This document shows, one piece after another, positions 17,177 through 25,738 of a stretch of DNA of 64,000 bases; within the stretch, counting starts at the first letter, position 1; the number at the start of each line of letters is the position of its first letter. Source of the DNA: Roseateles amylovorans. GTDB lineage: Bacteria; Pseudomonadota; Gammaproteobacteria; Burkholderiales; Burkholderiaceae_C. Under the pieces are notes generated by a model. It made no database searches. It saw nothing but the letters and a program-made list of their open reading frames with translations, and was not told the DNA's origin. The stretch covers positions 1,612,001 through 1,676,000 of the forward strand of contig NZ_CP104562.2 of the NCBI RefSeq assembly GCF_025398155.2, given 5' to 3'. The position numbers and the translations under genes are program-made.

Positions 17177-17479
17177 ATGACACCCTCTCTTCTCAGAACT
17201 GCGGCGCTGGGCGCCGTGTGCGCCGCCCTGACGGTGGGCTGTGCGTCCGATCGGCATCGGCATGAGGACGGTCGCAACGCGGCTGTCGGTGCGGTCGGCG
17301 GCGCGGTGATTGGCGCGGCCACCGGGGGCAATGCCCTGACGGGTGCGGTCGTCGGTGCGGTGGCAGGCGCGCTGATCGGGCGTCTGATGGTGGACGGCCG
17401 GGAGCGTGAGGTCTACTCGGATGGCCGTGGCGGTCGGTATTGGGTCGACGAAGACGGCCGTCACCGCCCGATGCGCTGA
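17177..17479 (+). CDS. Glycine-zipper 2TM-domain lipoprotein
   Basis: Small (100-residue) cell-envelope protein of unknown role. The N-terminus is a signal peptide ending in a plausible but weak lipobox (ALTVGC, Cys ~22). It is followed by a glycine zipper AAVGAVGGAVIGAATGGN and TGAVVGAVAGALIGRL (~35-72), the pattern of the SlyB/YMGG outer-membrane group, and a short charged C-terminus with DGRGGRYWVDEDGRHRPM. The ATG at 17177 is chosen because GGAAAGG precedes it and it gives the signal peptide. Single gene, convergent with ppx. Confidence 0.8.
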   Translation: MTPSLLRTAALGAVCAALTVGCASDRHRHEDGRNAAVGAVGGAVIGAATGGNALTGAVVGAVAGALIGRLMVDGREREVYSDGRGGRYWVDEDGRHRPMR

Positions 17480-17504
17480 TTGAGCCTGATCGAGATGATG
17501 GCGG

Positions 17505-17528
17505 CAGGCGCTCGGTGTCGAGCGCCTG
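17505..17528. terminator. Hairpin between convergent genes, possible bidirectional terminator
   Basis: Perfect 10-bp stem CAGGCGCTCG / CGAGCGCCTG with GTGT loop between the lipoprotein gene and ppx. No T tract on either strand, so termination is uncertain. Confidence 0.45.
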
Positions 17529-17566
17529 TCGCCTGACCTCGACGGCCGCGCGAGCGGCCGGGCAAT

Positions 17567-19078
17567 TCAGGTCGTCAGCGTGAGCTGCACGCGGCCGACC
17601 TTGGCCCAGGCCTCCAGTTCCTCGCGCAGCAGGTAATGCGCCCGGGGATGCGCCTCCACCCAACCCGGACGGATCCGGATGGCGACCTGCTGACCGTCGC
17701 GCTCCAGCTTCATCGCGCCGGCGTCGACCGCGCCGCGGGCGTGGCATTTGATGGCGGCCAGCCGAAGTGCCAGGAGCTGCCAGGTGAGATCGTCGTCGCC
17801 CAATTGATCGTCCAGCTTGCGCAAGCCACCGCGCTGACCCAGGGCCAGATCGCCGATCCGACGCAACTGGCTTTGCGAGAAACCGGCCGCATCCACATGG
17901 GACAGCAGATAGGCGCTGTGACGGTGGTAGTCGTGGTGCGAGACCATCATGCCGATCTCATGCAGCGCCGCCGCCCAGCCGAGTTCGCGGCGATGCTCTT
18001 CGTTGGCCTCGGGAGCCAGTTGCGTGTGCAGCCGAAGGGACAGGTCGCGCACGCGCTTGGCCTGTGCCCGGTCGACCGCGAAACGTCGCTGCAGCTCGGC
18101 CACCGACTGCTCGCGGATGTCCCGGCCGGTGCCCAGCAAACTGGGATCGATCCGCTCGGCCAGATCGAAGATCACGCCCTGGCGCAGGGCACCCTTGGCG
18201 GGTTGCAGGTGGTCGATGTCGAAATGGGTGAGCAGGGTGTAGAGGATGCACAGCCCACCGCCCACCACCGCGCGGCGGTCTTCCTTCAGGCCGGCCAGCT
18301 TGAGGGCCTCGACATGGCCGGCGCTCAGGCATTGCTCGATGCACCAGCGCAGGCCGTCCAGCGTGATGCTGCCGTCCGTCACCCCGTTGGCGGCCAGGAT
18401 CTGGGCCACCGCGCCGACGGTGCCTGACGAGCCCAGCGCCTGCTCCCAGCGCGGCTGGGCGGTGTGGCGTGCGAATTCGGTCAGTGCTTCTTCGAGCTCG
18501 GCGCCGGCGGCGACCTGCGCGGCGCGGAAGGCTTCGGCGGTGAAGCGGCCGTCAGGGAAGAAGCGCATCGACAGGCTGACGCTGCCGACCTGGAAGGATT
18601 CGGCACGCAGCGGCACGGTGCCGCGGCCCAGGATCATCTCGGTGGAGCGTCCGCCGATGTCGATCACCAGGCGGGGTTGCTCGGCTTCCTGCAGCCTGGC
18701 GACGCCGGCGTAGATCAGGCGTGCTTCCTCTCGGCCCGAGATCACTTCGATCGGATAACCCAGCACCTCTTCGGCACGCGCCAGGAAGGCATTGCGGTTG
18801 CGGGCTTCGCGCAGCGTCTGGGTCGCTACCGCCCGCACTTGGCGGCCGGGCAGGCCGTCGAGCCTCAGCGCGAAACGGCGCAGGCAGTCCAGGCCGCGCT
18901 GGATGGCTTCTTCGGTGAGCATGCTCTGCGCATCCAGCCCCGCGCCCAGGCGCACCGTTTCCTTGAGATAGTCCTGCCGGCGGTATTGACCCAGTTGCAG
19001 ATGGGCCATCTCCAGCCGGAAGCTGTTGGAACCCATGTCGATGGCGGCCAGGGAGAGGGGAACTTGCGCTTGACTCAT
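17567..19078 (-). CDS. ppx: Exopolyphosphatase Ppx/GppA family
   Basis: Hydrolyses polyphosphate from its ends (or pppGpp in GppA), opposing PPK. The 503-residue product has the actin-like ATPase-fold start LAAIDMGSNSFRLEMAHL, ISGREEARLIYAGV, LVIDIGGRSTEMILG, GSSGTVGAVAQIL and VVGGGLCILYTL, then the C-terminal HD-like domain with ELGWAAALHEIGMMVSHHDYHRHSAYLL. Length and two-domain layout favour Ppx. It is transcribed toward ppk1's operon end, with one small gene between. Confidence 0.93.
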   Translation of the reverse strand: MSQAQVPLSLAAIDMGSNSFRLEMAHLQLGQYRRQDYLKETVRLGAGLDAQSMLTEEAIQRGLDCLRRFALRLDGLPGRQVRAVATQTLREARNRNAFLARAEEVLGYPIEVISGREEARLIYAGVARLQEAEQPRLVIDIGGRSTEMILGRGTVPLRAESFQVGSVSLSMRFFPDGRFTAEAFRAAQVAAGAELEEALTEFARHTAQPRWEQALGSSGTVGAVAQILAANGVTDGSITLDGLRWCIEQCLSAGHVEALKLAGLKEDRRAVVGGGLCILYTLLTHFDIDHLQPAKGALRQGVIFDLAERIDPSLLGTGRDIREQSVAELQRRFAVDRAQAKRVRDLSLRLHTQLAPEANEEHRRELGWAAALHEIGMMVSHHDYHRHSAYLLSHVDAAGFSQSQLRRIGDLALGQRGGLRKLDDQLGDDDLTWQLLALRLAAIKCHARGAVDAGAMKLERDGQQVAIRIRPGWVEAHPRAHYLLREELEAWAKVGRVQLTLTT

Positions 19079-19286
19079 GGGGCGCGATTGTCGCGGCGTT
19101 TCGGGGCCTCGAAATCCTTCAATTTCAAGGTCGTCCGTGAGTGGCGGGACACGCCACTAGAATCGGCCGCGCCCAGCCGTCGCCAGGCGCACGGTCGGCT
19201 TCGGGCCTGCAGTGTCTGCGCTGCGGGCGTCAGGCCCGCCCCGATCCGGCCCGATCCATCGCAAGCAGCACCCAAGGAGGCATTGC

Positions 19287-20156
19287 ATGACGAAAGCGGA
19301 CTTCGACAGCCTGTTACCCGAACGCGGTTTCAACCGCCGGGCGTTTGTGGGAACCGCGGTAGGGAGCGGCTTTGCGGCCGCCGTGCTGCCGGTCAGCGCC
19401 CAGACGATCACCACCGACACCCAGGGCCTGGACGCCGGCCCGGTGAGCGTGCCGGTGGGCAACTTCAACATGCCGGCCTATGCGGCCCGGCCGGCGGGCG
19501 TGAAGCATCCGCCGGTGGTGCTGGTGATCAGCGAGATCTTCGGCGTGCATGAACACATTGCGGATGTCGCACGGCGGTTTGCCAAGGCCGGCTACTTCGC
19601 CATCGCGCCCGATCTGTTCCTGCGCCAGGGCGATGCCAAGGCCTACACCGAAATCAGCCGACTGATGGCCGAAGTGATCAGCAAGGTGCCGGATGAGCAG
19701 GTCCTGCGCGACCTGGATGCCACCGTCGCGTTTGCCAAGGCCCAGGGCGGCAACACCGCGCGGCTGGGCATCACCGGCTTCTGCTGGGGTGGTCGCATCA
19801 CCTGGCTGTATTCGGCGCACAGCAACGCAGTGAAGGCCGGGGTGGCCTGGTATGGACGGCTGCAGGGGCAGTCCAACCCGAATACGCCGAAACATCCGAT
19901 CGACCTGGTGGGCCAGTTGAAGGCGCCGGTGCTGGGCTTGTATGGCGGGCAGGATGGCGGCATTCCGCTGACCAGCGTCGCAGCCATGCAGGAAGCGCTC
20001 AAGCAGGGCAGCACAGCGGCCAAGGCCAGCGAATTCGTCGTCTACAAGGACGCCGGCCATGCCTTCCATGCGGACTATCGACCCAGCTTCCGCGCCGAGG
20101 ATGCCAAGGACGGCTGGACGCGCTGCCAGGCCTGGTTCAAGGCCCACGGCGTTTGA
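19287..20156 (+). CDS. Tat-exported dienelactone hydrolase family protein
   Basis: Alpha/beta hydrolase of the dienelactone hydrolase family, likely periplasmic. The N-terminus carries a Tat-type signal (FNRRAFVGTAVGSGFAAAVLP, split here by its NRR pair and hydrophobic stretch). The catalytic set is Glu in VISEIFGVHEH, nucleophile Cys in ITGFCWGGRI, Asp in YGGQDGGIPL and His in DAGHAFHADY. ATG 19287 is chosen because AAGGAGG precedes it by 6 bases; product 289 residues. Its natural substrate cannot be read from sequence; such exported members are common and uncharacterised. Confidence 0.88.
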   Translation: MTKADFDSLLPERGFNRRAFVGTAVGSGFAAAVLPVSAQTITTDTQGLDAGPVSVPVGNFNMPAYAARPAGVKHPPVVLVISEIFGVHEHIADVARRFAKAGYFAIAPDLFLRQGDAKAYTEISRLMAEVISKVPDEQVLRDLDATVAFAKAQGGNTARLGITGFCWGGRITWLYSAHSNAVKAGVAWYGRLQGQSNPNTPKHPIDLVGQLKAPVLGLYGGQDGGIPLTSVAAMQEALKQGSTAAKASEFVVYKDAGHAFHADYRPSFRAEDAKDGWTRCQAWFKAHGV

Positions 20157-20235
20157 TCGACGGCGGCCGGCGTGACCGGCTCCCCCGGGGTCCCCGGTGC
20201 TCGCGGCGCTCCCGGCCGTCAGGGTCATCATGACC

Positions 20236-20262
20236 ATCCGGGCGATCCGGGCGATCCGGGCG
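20236..20262. repeat. 9-bp tandem repeat, three copies
   Basis: ATCCGGGCG occurs at 20236, 20245 and 20254 without interruption, in the gap between the dienelactone hydrolase gene and the ZIP transporter gene. Confidence 0.9.
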
Positions 20263-20326
20263 CGCCGCGCACAGCCTGGGTCAGGCGGGGGCTTGACGAG
20301 TCTGAGACAATTTCAGCATCCCTACC

Positions 20327-20354
20327 GGCGCACCCATTGAGGTGCGCCTTTTTT
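20327..20354 (+). terminator. Intrinsic terminator abutting the ZIP transporter start
   Basis: Perfect stem GGCGCACC / GGTGCGCC, loop CATTGA, then six T residues, ending 4 bases before the ATG at 20359. The only Shine-Dalgarno-like sequence (GAGGTG, 20339-20344) lies in the loop and 3' arm. It may terminate upstream transcription, or act as a conditional attenuator of the transporter gene. Confidence 0.85.
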
Positions 20355-20358
20355 GTCC

Positions 20359-21147
20359 ATGACCCTGTTCTACATCCTGCTCGTGACCCTGGCCGGCGGC
20401 CTGGCTTCGGTGTCCATCGCGGCGATGCTGACGGTGGGCCTGCTCAGTCGCATCGTCCACCATCTGGTGAGCCTGTCCGCGGGGGTACTGTTGTCCACAG
20501 CGCTGCTGCATGTGCTGCCGGAAGCCTTCGAGAGCGGCACCGACCCGCATTCGCTGTTCCTCACCCTGCTGGGCGGGTTGATGTTCTTCTTTCTGCTGGA
20601 GAAGGCGGAGCTGTACCGGCACACCCATCACCACCAGGGGGACGGCCATCACCACCATCACCACTTCGACCGCGAACAGGCGGGCCGAGGCGGCCTGGCG
20701 GTGCTGGTGGGCGACAGCATCCACAACTTCTGCGACGGCATCATCATTGCCGCCGCCTTTCTGGCGGACCACCACCTGGGCTGGGTCACCGCGATGGCCA
20801 TCATCGCGCACGAGATTCCACAGGAGGTGGGCGACTACATCGTGCTGCTGAACGCCGGTTTCTCGCGCGGCAAGGCGCTGTTCTTCAATGCGGTGTCTGG
20901 TCTGGCGGCGGTCGCGGGCGGCTTGCTGGGCTATTTCGTGGTCGGGCCCTGGCAGTCGCTGTTCCCCTACCTGCTGGTGGCGGCGTCGAGCAGCTTCATC
21001 TATGTGGCGGTGGCTGACCTCATTCCGCAACTGCAGCGCCGGCTGCCGTGGAAGGACACCGCGCTGCAGCTGCTGTGGCTGGGCGTCGGGATCGGCTTCG
21101 TGCTGATGGTGGTCGGCGGCCAGCACGGGCACGGCCACGCACATTGA
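20359..21147 (+). CDS. ZIP-family divalent metal transporter
   Basis: Inner-membrane importer of zinc or other divalent metals. The 262-residue product has about eight hydrophobic segments, a histidine-rich cytoplasmic loop (HTHHHQGDGHHHHHHF, ~94-109), the metal-site helix GDSIHNFCDGIIIAAAFL and HEIPQEVGDYIVLLNAGFS, which carry the ZIP-typical H-N and HEIP(Q)E residues. A TTG at 20353 in the same frame is 8 bases from the GAGGTG sequence and is an alternative start (264 residues). A terminator hairpin occupies the leader. The gene ends with a bidirectional terminator shared with the stress-protein gene. Confidence 0.9.
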   Translation: MTLFYILLVTLAGGLASVSIAAMLTVGLLSRIVHHLVSLSAGVLLSTALLHVLPEAFESGTDPHSLFLTLLGGLMFFFLLEKAELYRHTHHHQGDGHHHHHHFDREQAGRGGLAVLVGDSIHNFCDGIIIAAAFLADHHLGWVTAMAIIAHEIPQEVGDYIVLLNAGFSRGKALFFNAVSGLAAVAGGLLGYFVVGPWQSLFPYLLVAASSSFIYVAVADLIPQLQRRLPWKDTALQLLWLGVGIGFVLMVVGGQHGHGHAH

Positions 21148-21184
21148 GCTGCGCGCCGGCGCGGTGATGGGTCGGAGGTGAGGA

Positions 21185-21216
21185 CAAGGGGCGCGACAAG
21201 GCGCCCCTTGCTCTTT
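21185..21216. terminator. Terminator between ZIP transporter and convergent stress-protein gene
   Basis: Stem CAAGGGGCGC / GCGCCCCTTG (21185-21210, loop GACAAG) followed on the + strand by GCTCTTTT. It sits directly between the two convergent stop codons. Confidence 0.75.
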
Positions 21217-21651
21217 TCAGCGCACCACCAGCACCGGGAACTCGCAGTGGGTCAGCACCTTCTGCGTCTCGCTGCCGAGCAGCAGGGCCTGAAAGCCGCG
21301 ACGGCCGTGCGAGGCCATGACCAGCAGGTCGGCATCGACACGCTTGGCGTGTTCGATGATGGCCTCCCAGGCGTGCAGCGCCTCGACGCTGTGGGCTTCG
21401 ATCTCCAGCCCTTCGGCTCGTGCGGCGGCCAGTACCTGGCTCAGGCGCTCCTGGGCGATGCGTTCCTGGGCGTCGAAGAATTCCTGCGGCGGGGTGGGCT
21501 GCATTTCAGACACCGCGCTGTAGGGGAAGGGCTCTTTGACGCTGATGGCGAAGAGCTTGGCGCCGTGATGGCGGGCCAGGCGGACGGCGGTGTCCACCGC
21601 CTTGGCGGTGATGTCCGAACCGTCGGTGGGGATCAGGATGCGTTGGAACAT
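21217..21651 (-). CDS. Universal stress protein UspA family
   Basis: Single-domain USP of 144 residues. It starts with FQRILIPTDGSDITAKAVDTA and ends with DADLLVMASHGRRGFQALLLGSETQKVLTH, read in short segments; the GRRGF...GSETQKVL part corresponds to the G-2x-G-9x-G(S/T) ATP-binding motif. The start at 21651 is chosen because GGAGG precedes it and it gives the standard N-terminus; the frame upstream is not USP-like. Function in stress survival is inferred from the family. Confidence 0.92.
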   Translation of the reverse strand: MFQRILIPTDGSDITAKAVDTAVRLARHHGAKLFAISVKEPFPYSAVSEMQPTPPQEFFDAQERIAQERLSQVLAAARAEGLEIEAHSVEALHAWEAIIEHAKRVDADLLVMASHGRRGFQALLLGSETQKVLTHCEFPVLVVR

Positions 21652-21982
21652 GGCGGGCCTCCGTGTGAAGGGAAGTTCACCCCGAGGTCGCGATCGCCGC
21701 CAGCGCGGTGATGGCGAATTCAGGGTCAAGACTTGCCTGCTCAGTCTGACTCGTGCATGGTGCTCCGGTTCTGCGCGATGTCAATCCCGATCAAGCCGAG
21801 AAGGCCCCAGCGCAGCAAACCCCGTGCCTGTGGGCTGCCGGCTGTCGTTTGCGGGCCTGCATCGGGCCTCCCGCCGTCATGGCGGGGGCGGCGGGCGGAG
21901 TCGTGGCGGGGTGACCGTCACCTGTCACCGGTCACCGGTCACGCGAACAGGTCGGTGGAGGCCCTGTGATTCAGCCTTTGGC
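21652..21982. other. Intergenic region between stress-protein gene and sulfurtransferase gene
   Basis: About 330 bases. It contains a short degenerate direct repeat of GTCACC(G/T) (around 21914-21945). No terminator, promoter or small gene could be supported. Confidence 0.4.
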
Positions 21983-22846
21983 TCAGCCTTTGGCGAGCGG
22001 CAGGCGCGGCTGGGCGCTCCATTCACTCCACGAGCCGGGATACAGGCGGCTGCCGGTGAGACCCGCGTGATGCATCGCGAGCAGGTTGTGGCAGGCGGTC
22101 ACGCCGGAGCCGCACTGATGGACGGTGTCTGCGCTATCAAACGAGCCCAGGACGGCGAGGAACTCCGCGCGCAGTTGGTCGGCGGGTTTGAAGCGACCTT
22201 CCGGCGTCAGGTTGCCTTTGAAGAAGCGATTGCTGGCGCCAGGAATGTGGCCGGCCTGCTTGTCCAGCGGTTCGACCTCGCCGCGGAAGCGTTCGGCGGC
22301 GCGGGCGTCGATCAGCCGCACGCGACCCAGTTGTCCGAACAGTTCCTGCGCGGACAGTGGCTGCTCCAGGGCCTCGCCGAGCGCGAAGTCGCCCTCGGGA
22401 GGCCGGGGGCTGGGCGCCGCAGAGGTGCCTGCGCCGGCTTGCTGCCAGGCGGCGAAACCGCCATCGAGCACGGCCACCGCGTCATGGCCCAGCCAGCGCA
22501 GCATCCACCAGAGCCGTGCGGCATACATGCCGTCTGCGGCGTCATAGGCGATCAGTTGCTGGCCGTGCCGCAGACCGAGCGACCTGAGCGTGGCGGCAAA
22601 GGCCTCGCGCTCCGGCAGCGGGTGACGGCCACGGAAGTGCTCACCCACCTGCTTGGGGCCGCTCAGGTCGCGATCCAGGTGCAGATAGAACGCGCCGGGC
22701 AGATGCGCCGCGGCGAAGGCCCGTTCGCCGGCGCCGGTGTCGGCGAGATCGAAGCGGACATCCACCACCAGCGGCGGCGTCGGCGACGCCATCAGCGCCT
22801 GCAGTTGATCGACGGACACAAGACTGCGGTGGACGGGATGGCTCAT
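21983..22846 (-). CDS. sseA: Thiosulfate/3-mercaptopyruvate sulfurtransferase
   Basis: Two-domain rhodanese of 287 residues. The N-terminal inactive domain has VDVRFDLAD and AHLPGAFYLHLDRDLSGP; the C-terminal catalytic domain has VRLIDARAAERFRGEVEPLD, GHIPGASNRFF and the active loop HQCGSGVTACHNLLAMHHAG. A CGSG(V/I)T loop is typical of 3-mercaptopyruvate sulfurtransferase (SseA) rather than thiosulfate-specific rhodanese. Cytoplasmic. It is followed by an EamA transporter gene 82 bases upstream in the same direction. Confidence 0.9.
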   Translation of the reverse strand: MSHPVHRSLVSVDQLQALMASPTPPLVVDVRFDLADTGAGERAFAAAHLPGAFYLHLDRDLSGPKQVGEHFRGRHPLPEREAFAATLRSLGLRHGQQLIAYDAADGMYAARLWWMLRWLGHDAVAVLDGGFAAWQQAGAGTSAAPSPRPPEGDFALGEALEQPLSAQELFGQLGRVRLIDARAAERFRGEVEPLDKQAGHIPGASNRFFKGNLTPEGRFKPADQLRAEFLAVLGSFDSADTVHQCGSGVTACHNLLAMHHAGLTGSRLYPGSWSEWSAQPRLPLAKG

Positions 22847-22928
22847 GGTGCGTTCAGAAGATCGGTGGATCGAAAGACCGGCGGACCGTCGGCGCCGCGA
22901 TCGGCGGCCGGCGATCCCCCTTCACACA

Positions 22929-23825
22929 TCAGGATTCGCTGACCGAATGCTGGGCATCCTTGGGCGTGCTCCGGGCGCGCAGCAGGGTGGCGCCCAGTCC
23001 GGCGACGACGATCAACACGATCCCCAGCCAGGAGGGCAGACCGAGCCGGTCGCCAAACAGCAGCACACCATACAACGCCGAGAACACGATGCCCAGGTAT
23101 TGCAGTGACGCATTGACCAGCGGCTTGCCGGTGCCGTAGGCGCGGGTCATCATCAACTGAGCGCCCGTGGCCAGAAGACCGACTGCCAGCAGCAGCGCCG
23201 CGCCCTTCCAGGTATGCGCATGCCAGCCGCCGTGCGAGACCAGCGTGGTCAAGGCGCCGGCCACGACGCCGCCCATCGAGAAGTAGAAGACGATGCGATA
23301 TTCCGGCTCGCCGACGCGCCCCAGCGAGGTGACCTGCAGATAGGCCATGGCGGAGAGCATGCCCGATGCCAGTCCGGCCATGGCGTGCCACATCTGCTGC
23401 TCTTCCATCGCAGGCTGCAACACCAGTCCGACGCCCAGGAAGCCCAGCAGCACGGTGACGACCAGCCGCGGATCGACCTTCGCCGCGCCCATCAGGACGG
23501 CGCCGCCAATCAGGAACAGGGCCATCCAGACCGAGGACATGTAGTTCAGCGTCATCGCGGTGGCCAGCGGCAGCTTGCTGATGGCGAAGAACCACAACGA
23601 GAGCGCGATCACGCCGGACAGGCTGCGCCAGAAATGCATCGCCGGCACGGCGGTCTTGAGCGAGAGCCCGCGCGTGCGCGTGAGCGCGAAAAGGATCAGC
23701 GTGCCGACCAGGCCGCGGTACATGACGATCTCGCCGGCGCTGTAGTAGGCCGAAGCCAGCTTCACGCAGACACCCATGGTGGCGAACAGCAAGGTCGCCA
23801 ACACCATCAACAGGGATGCAGACAT
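22929..23825 (-). CDS. EamA/DMT-family exporter
   Basis: Inner-membrane protein of about 298 residues with ten hydrophobic segments and two EamA repeats (first: LLFATMGVCVKLASAYYSAGEIVMYRGL in pieces; second: GLASGMLSAMAYLQV and ALYGVLLFGDRLGLPSWLGIVLIV). Family members export amino acids or other small metabolites; the substrate cannot be told. Start is placed at ATG 23825; an in-frame GTG at 23840 with GAGG six bases before it is an alternative. Same strand as the sulfurtransferase gene downstream. Confidence 0.85.
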   Translation of the reverse strand: MSASLLMVLATLLFATMGVCVKLASAYYSAGEIVMYRGLVGTLILFALTRTRGLSLKTAVPAMHFWRSLSGVIALSLWFFAISKLPLATAMTLNYMSSVWMALFLIGGAVLMGAAKVDPRLVVTVLLGFLGVGLVLQPAMEEQQMWHAMAGLASGMLSAMAYLQVTSLGRVGEPEYRIVFYFSMGGVVAGALTTLVSHGGWHAHTWKGAALLLAVGLLATGAQLMMTRAYGTGKPLVNASLQYLGIVFSALYGVLLFGDRLGLPSWLGIVLIVVAGLGATLLRARSTPKDAQHSVSES

Positions 23826-23884
23826 GCGGCCGATTCTCACCCTGAACCTCGAGCCGGGCTGTGGCGGTGAGCCGCCAAAACGAG

Positions 23885-23908
23885 AACGCCCTGCAAGAGC
23901 AGGGCGTT
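23885..23908 (-). terminator. Terminator of the Rieske oxygenase gene
   Basis: Perfect stem AACGCCCTGC / GCAGGGCGTT with a 4-base loop, followed on the minus strand by CTCGTTTTGG. It lies about 70 bases after the oxygenase stop codon. Confidence 0.65.
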
Positions 23909-23978
23909 GTGCGCACCGGTGGGCGGCGGGCGTTTGGATGGGGCGCGACCGGGCGGCGTGCCGGTCGCGATCGGTGCG

Positions 23979-25097
23979 TCAGCGCTTCATCAGGGCGCGG
24001 TACCACTCGTGGAAGTGCTTCATGCCGTCTTCCATCGGGCTCTGGTAGGGGCCGACCTCGTTGTCGCCGCGTTCCATCAGGGCTTTGCGGCCGGCGTCCA
24101 TGCGCACGGCGATTTCGTCGTCCTCGATGCAGGTTTCCATGTAGGCGGCCTGCTGCGCGTCGACGAAGTCGCGCTCGAAGGCGACGATCTCCTCGGGATA
24201 GTAGAACTCCACGATGTTGGTCGTCTTCTGCGGACCTTGCGGGAAGAGCGTGGAGATGACCAGCACGTTGGGATACCACTCCACCATGATGTGGGGGTAG
24301 TAGGTCAGCCAGATGGCACCCTGATCGGGCGCGGTGCCGCCGCCAAAGCCCAGCACCTGCTCATGCCACTTCTGATAGACCGCCGAGCCGGGCTTGCTCA
24401 GCGCCTTGTTCACGCCGACGGTCTGCACCGAATAGTCGCGGCCGAATTCCCAGGCCAGGTCGTCGCAGGTGACGAAGTGACCCAGGCCGGGGTGGAACGG
24501 GCCGACGTGGTAGTCCTCCAGATAGACCTCGATGAAGGTCTTCCAGTTGTAGTCGCACTCGTGGACGTGGATCTTGTCCAACTGATAGCCGCTGAAATCC
24601 AGGGCCGCGCGCGGACCCAGTGCGGCCAGATCGGCGGCGATGTCGCGGCCGTTGTCCTCGAACAGCAGGCCATTCCACTCGCGGACCTTGTAGCGGTTCA
24701 GGTGCAGGCAGGGGTCTTGCTTGAAGTGCGGTGCGCCGACAAGCTCGCCCTTGAGGTCGTAGGTCCAGCGATGCAGTGGGCAGACGATATTGCTGCGGGT
24801 GTTGCCGCGGCCACGCAGCATCACCGCCTGCCGATGGCGGCAGACGTTGGAGATCAGTTCGATGCCTTGGGCATGCCGCACCAGGGCGCGGCCTTCGCCT
24901 TCCTGGGGCAAGGCGTAGTAGTCGCCGACCTCGGGCAACGCCAGGGCGTGGCCGAGGTAGCGCGGACCGTGCTGGAAGATCAGTTCCTGTTCCCGGCGGA
25001 ACAGGTCCTCGTCGAAGTAGGAAGAGACTGGCAGCTGAGGGTGGCTGGACGCCGTGCTGCTTTCAAGGGCGCTGAGAGGGATGCTCAGGTCGGACAT
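23979..25097 (-). CDS. Rieske non-heme iron oxygenase alpha subunit
   Basis: Ring-hydroxylating or choline/betaine-type monooxygenase component. The Rieske cluster motif is CRH-x17-CPLH (in NVCRHRQAV and IVCPLHRWTYDLKG), and the mononuclear iron site is EVYLEDYHVGPFHPGL with the two His and nearby acidic residues. The 372-residue product starts at ATG 25097. The C-terminal half (YPHIMVEWYPNVLVIS, QKTTNIVEFYYPEE) resembles the glycine-betaine/carnitine/choline oxygenase branch more than benzoate-type enzymes. No reductase or ferredoxin gene is adjacent, so the electron donor must be elsewhere. Confidence 0.88.
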   Translation of the reverse strand: MSDLSIPLSALESSTASSHPQLPVSSYFDEDLFRREQELIFQHGPRYLGHALALPEVGDYYALPQEGEGRALVRHAQGIELISNVCRHRQAVMLRGRGNTRSNIVCPLHRWTYDLKGELVGAPHFKQDPCLHLNRYKVREWNGLLFEDNGRDIAADLAALGPRAALDFSGYQLDKIHVHECDYNWKTFIEVYLEDYHVGPFHPGLGHFVTCDDLAWEFGRDYSVQTVGVNKALSKPGSAVYQKWHEQVLGFGGGTAPDQGAIWLTYYPHIMVEWYPNVLVISTLFPQGPQKTTNIVEFYYPEEIVAFERDFVDAQQAAYMETCIEDDEIAVRMDAGRKALMERGDNEVGPYQSPMEDGMKHFHEWYRALMKR

Positions 25098-25738
25098 GAT
25101 CCAAGAGGGTCTCCAAGACACCAATGTCAACCGTGACCGGCCGCCCCCCAGATCGGGCGGGCCGGAATGATGGACGAGTAAGGAACGCGCGCAGGCCCTG
25201 TTTCAAAGGGTTCATAGCTTTTCGACTTCTAGAGCATGCGGGCGGGCAGGGGAACCGGTGATTGTACCCGGGGCAACTCTGGCGAGTCCTCTATAAGACC
25301 GTGCGGGACTGACGTATTTCGGATGCCCTCCTGTGCAGTCGCGCCAGGTCCGGGCTGACAAGTGACCGGTCGTGGGGGATCTGTGTGATGCTCGGGTGTC
25401 TGGTTCAGGCATCTGGTGGGGCCAGGGGACTCGAGCAGGTGCTTCGGAGGGTCTGTAAGAGGGCTGAAGCAGGACCTGGGGACGGGGGAGCCGCACTTCA
25501 AGGGCCTGCAGGGTGCCCGGTGTCGGGCCTGTGATCCCTCCCACGGGGTGCCGGCGCATTTCGCCCCTTTGCTCCGCTCGCCGCCCACGCTTGCCGTGCA
25601 TCTTTTCCTTCCTCCGAGACAGGTCTCTCGGTTCTGGTGCGGCGGCACCGCTGTGGCGCCCCGCTCACACCCCCCCCGTAGGTCTGATTCGGGTTCGCCC
25701 TGTCCCGGTGCTTACAATCACCTTTTTCGTGTTTTGAA
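25098..25738. other. Divergent intergenic region between the Rieske oxygenase gene and xseB
   Basis: About 640 bases with no supported gene. TACAAT at 25713-25718 on the + strand, 20 bases before xseB, could be a -10 element but no good -35 is present. TACAAT on the minus strand (25261-25266) could serve the oxygenase gene, again without a clear -35. A small imperfect hairpin lies around 25614-25631. ORFs in this stretch lack ribosome-binding sites and recognisable content. Confidence 0.4.

Noticed and set aside
20172..20262. Collagen-like Gly-X-Y reading (GSPGVPGARGAPG and PGDPGDPGAP) in the gap before the ZIP gene
   Set aside because: It comes from a short 9-bp tandem repeat and GC-rich sequence, has no ribosome-binding site and runs out of frame into the transporter gene.
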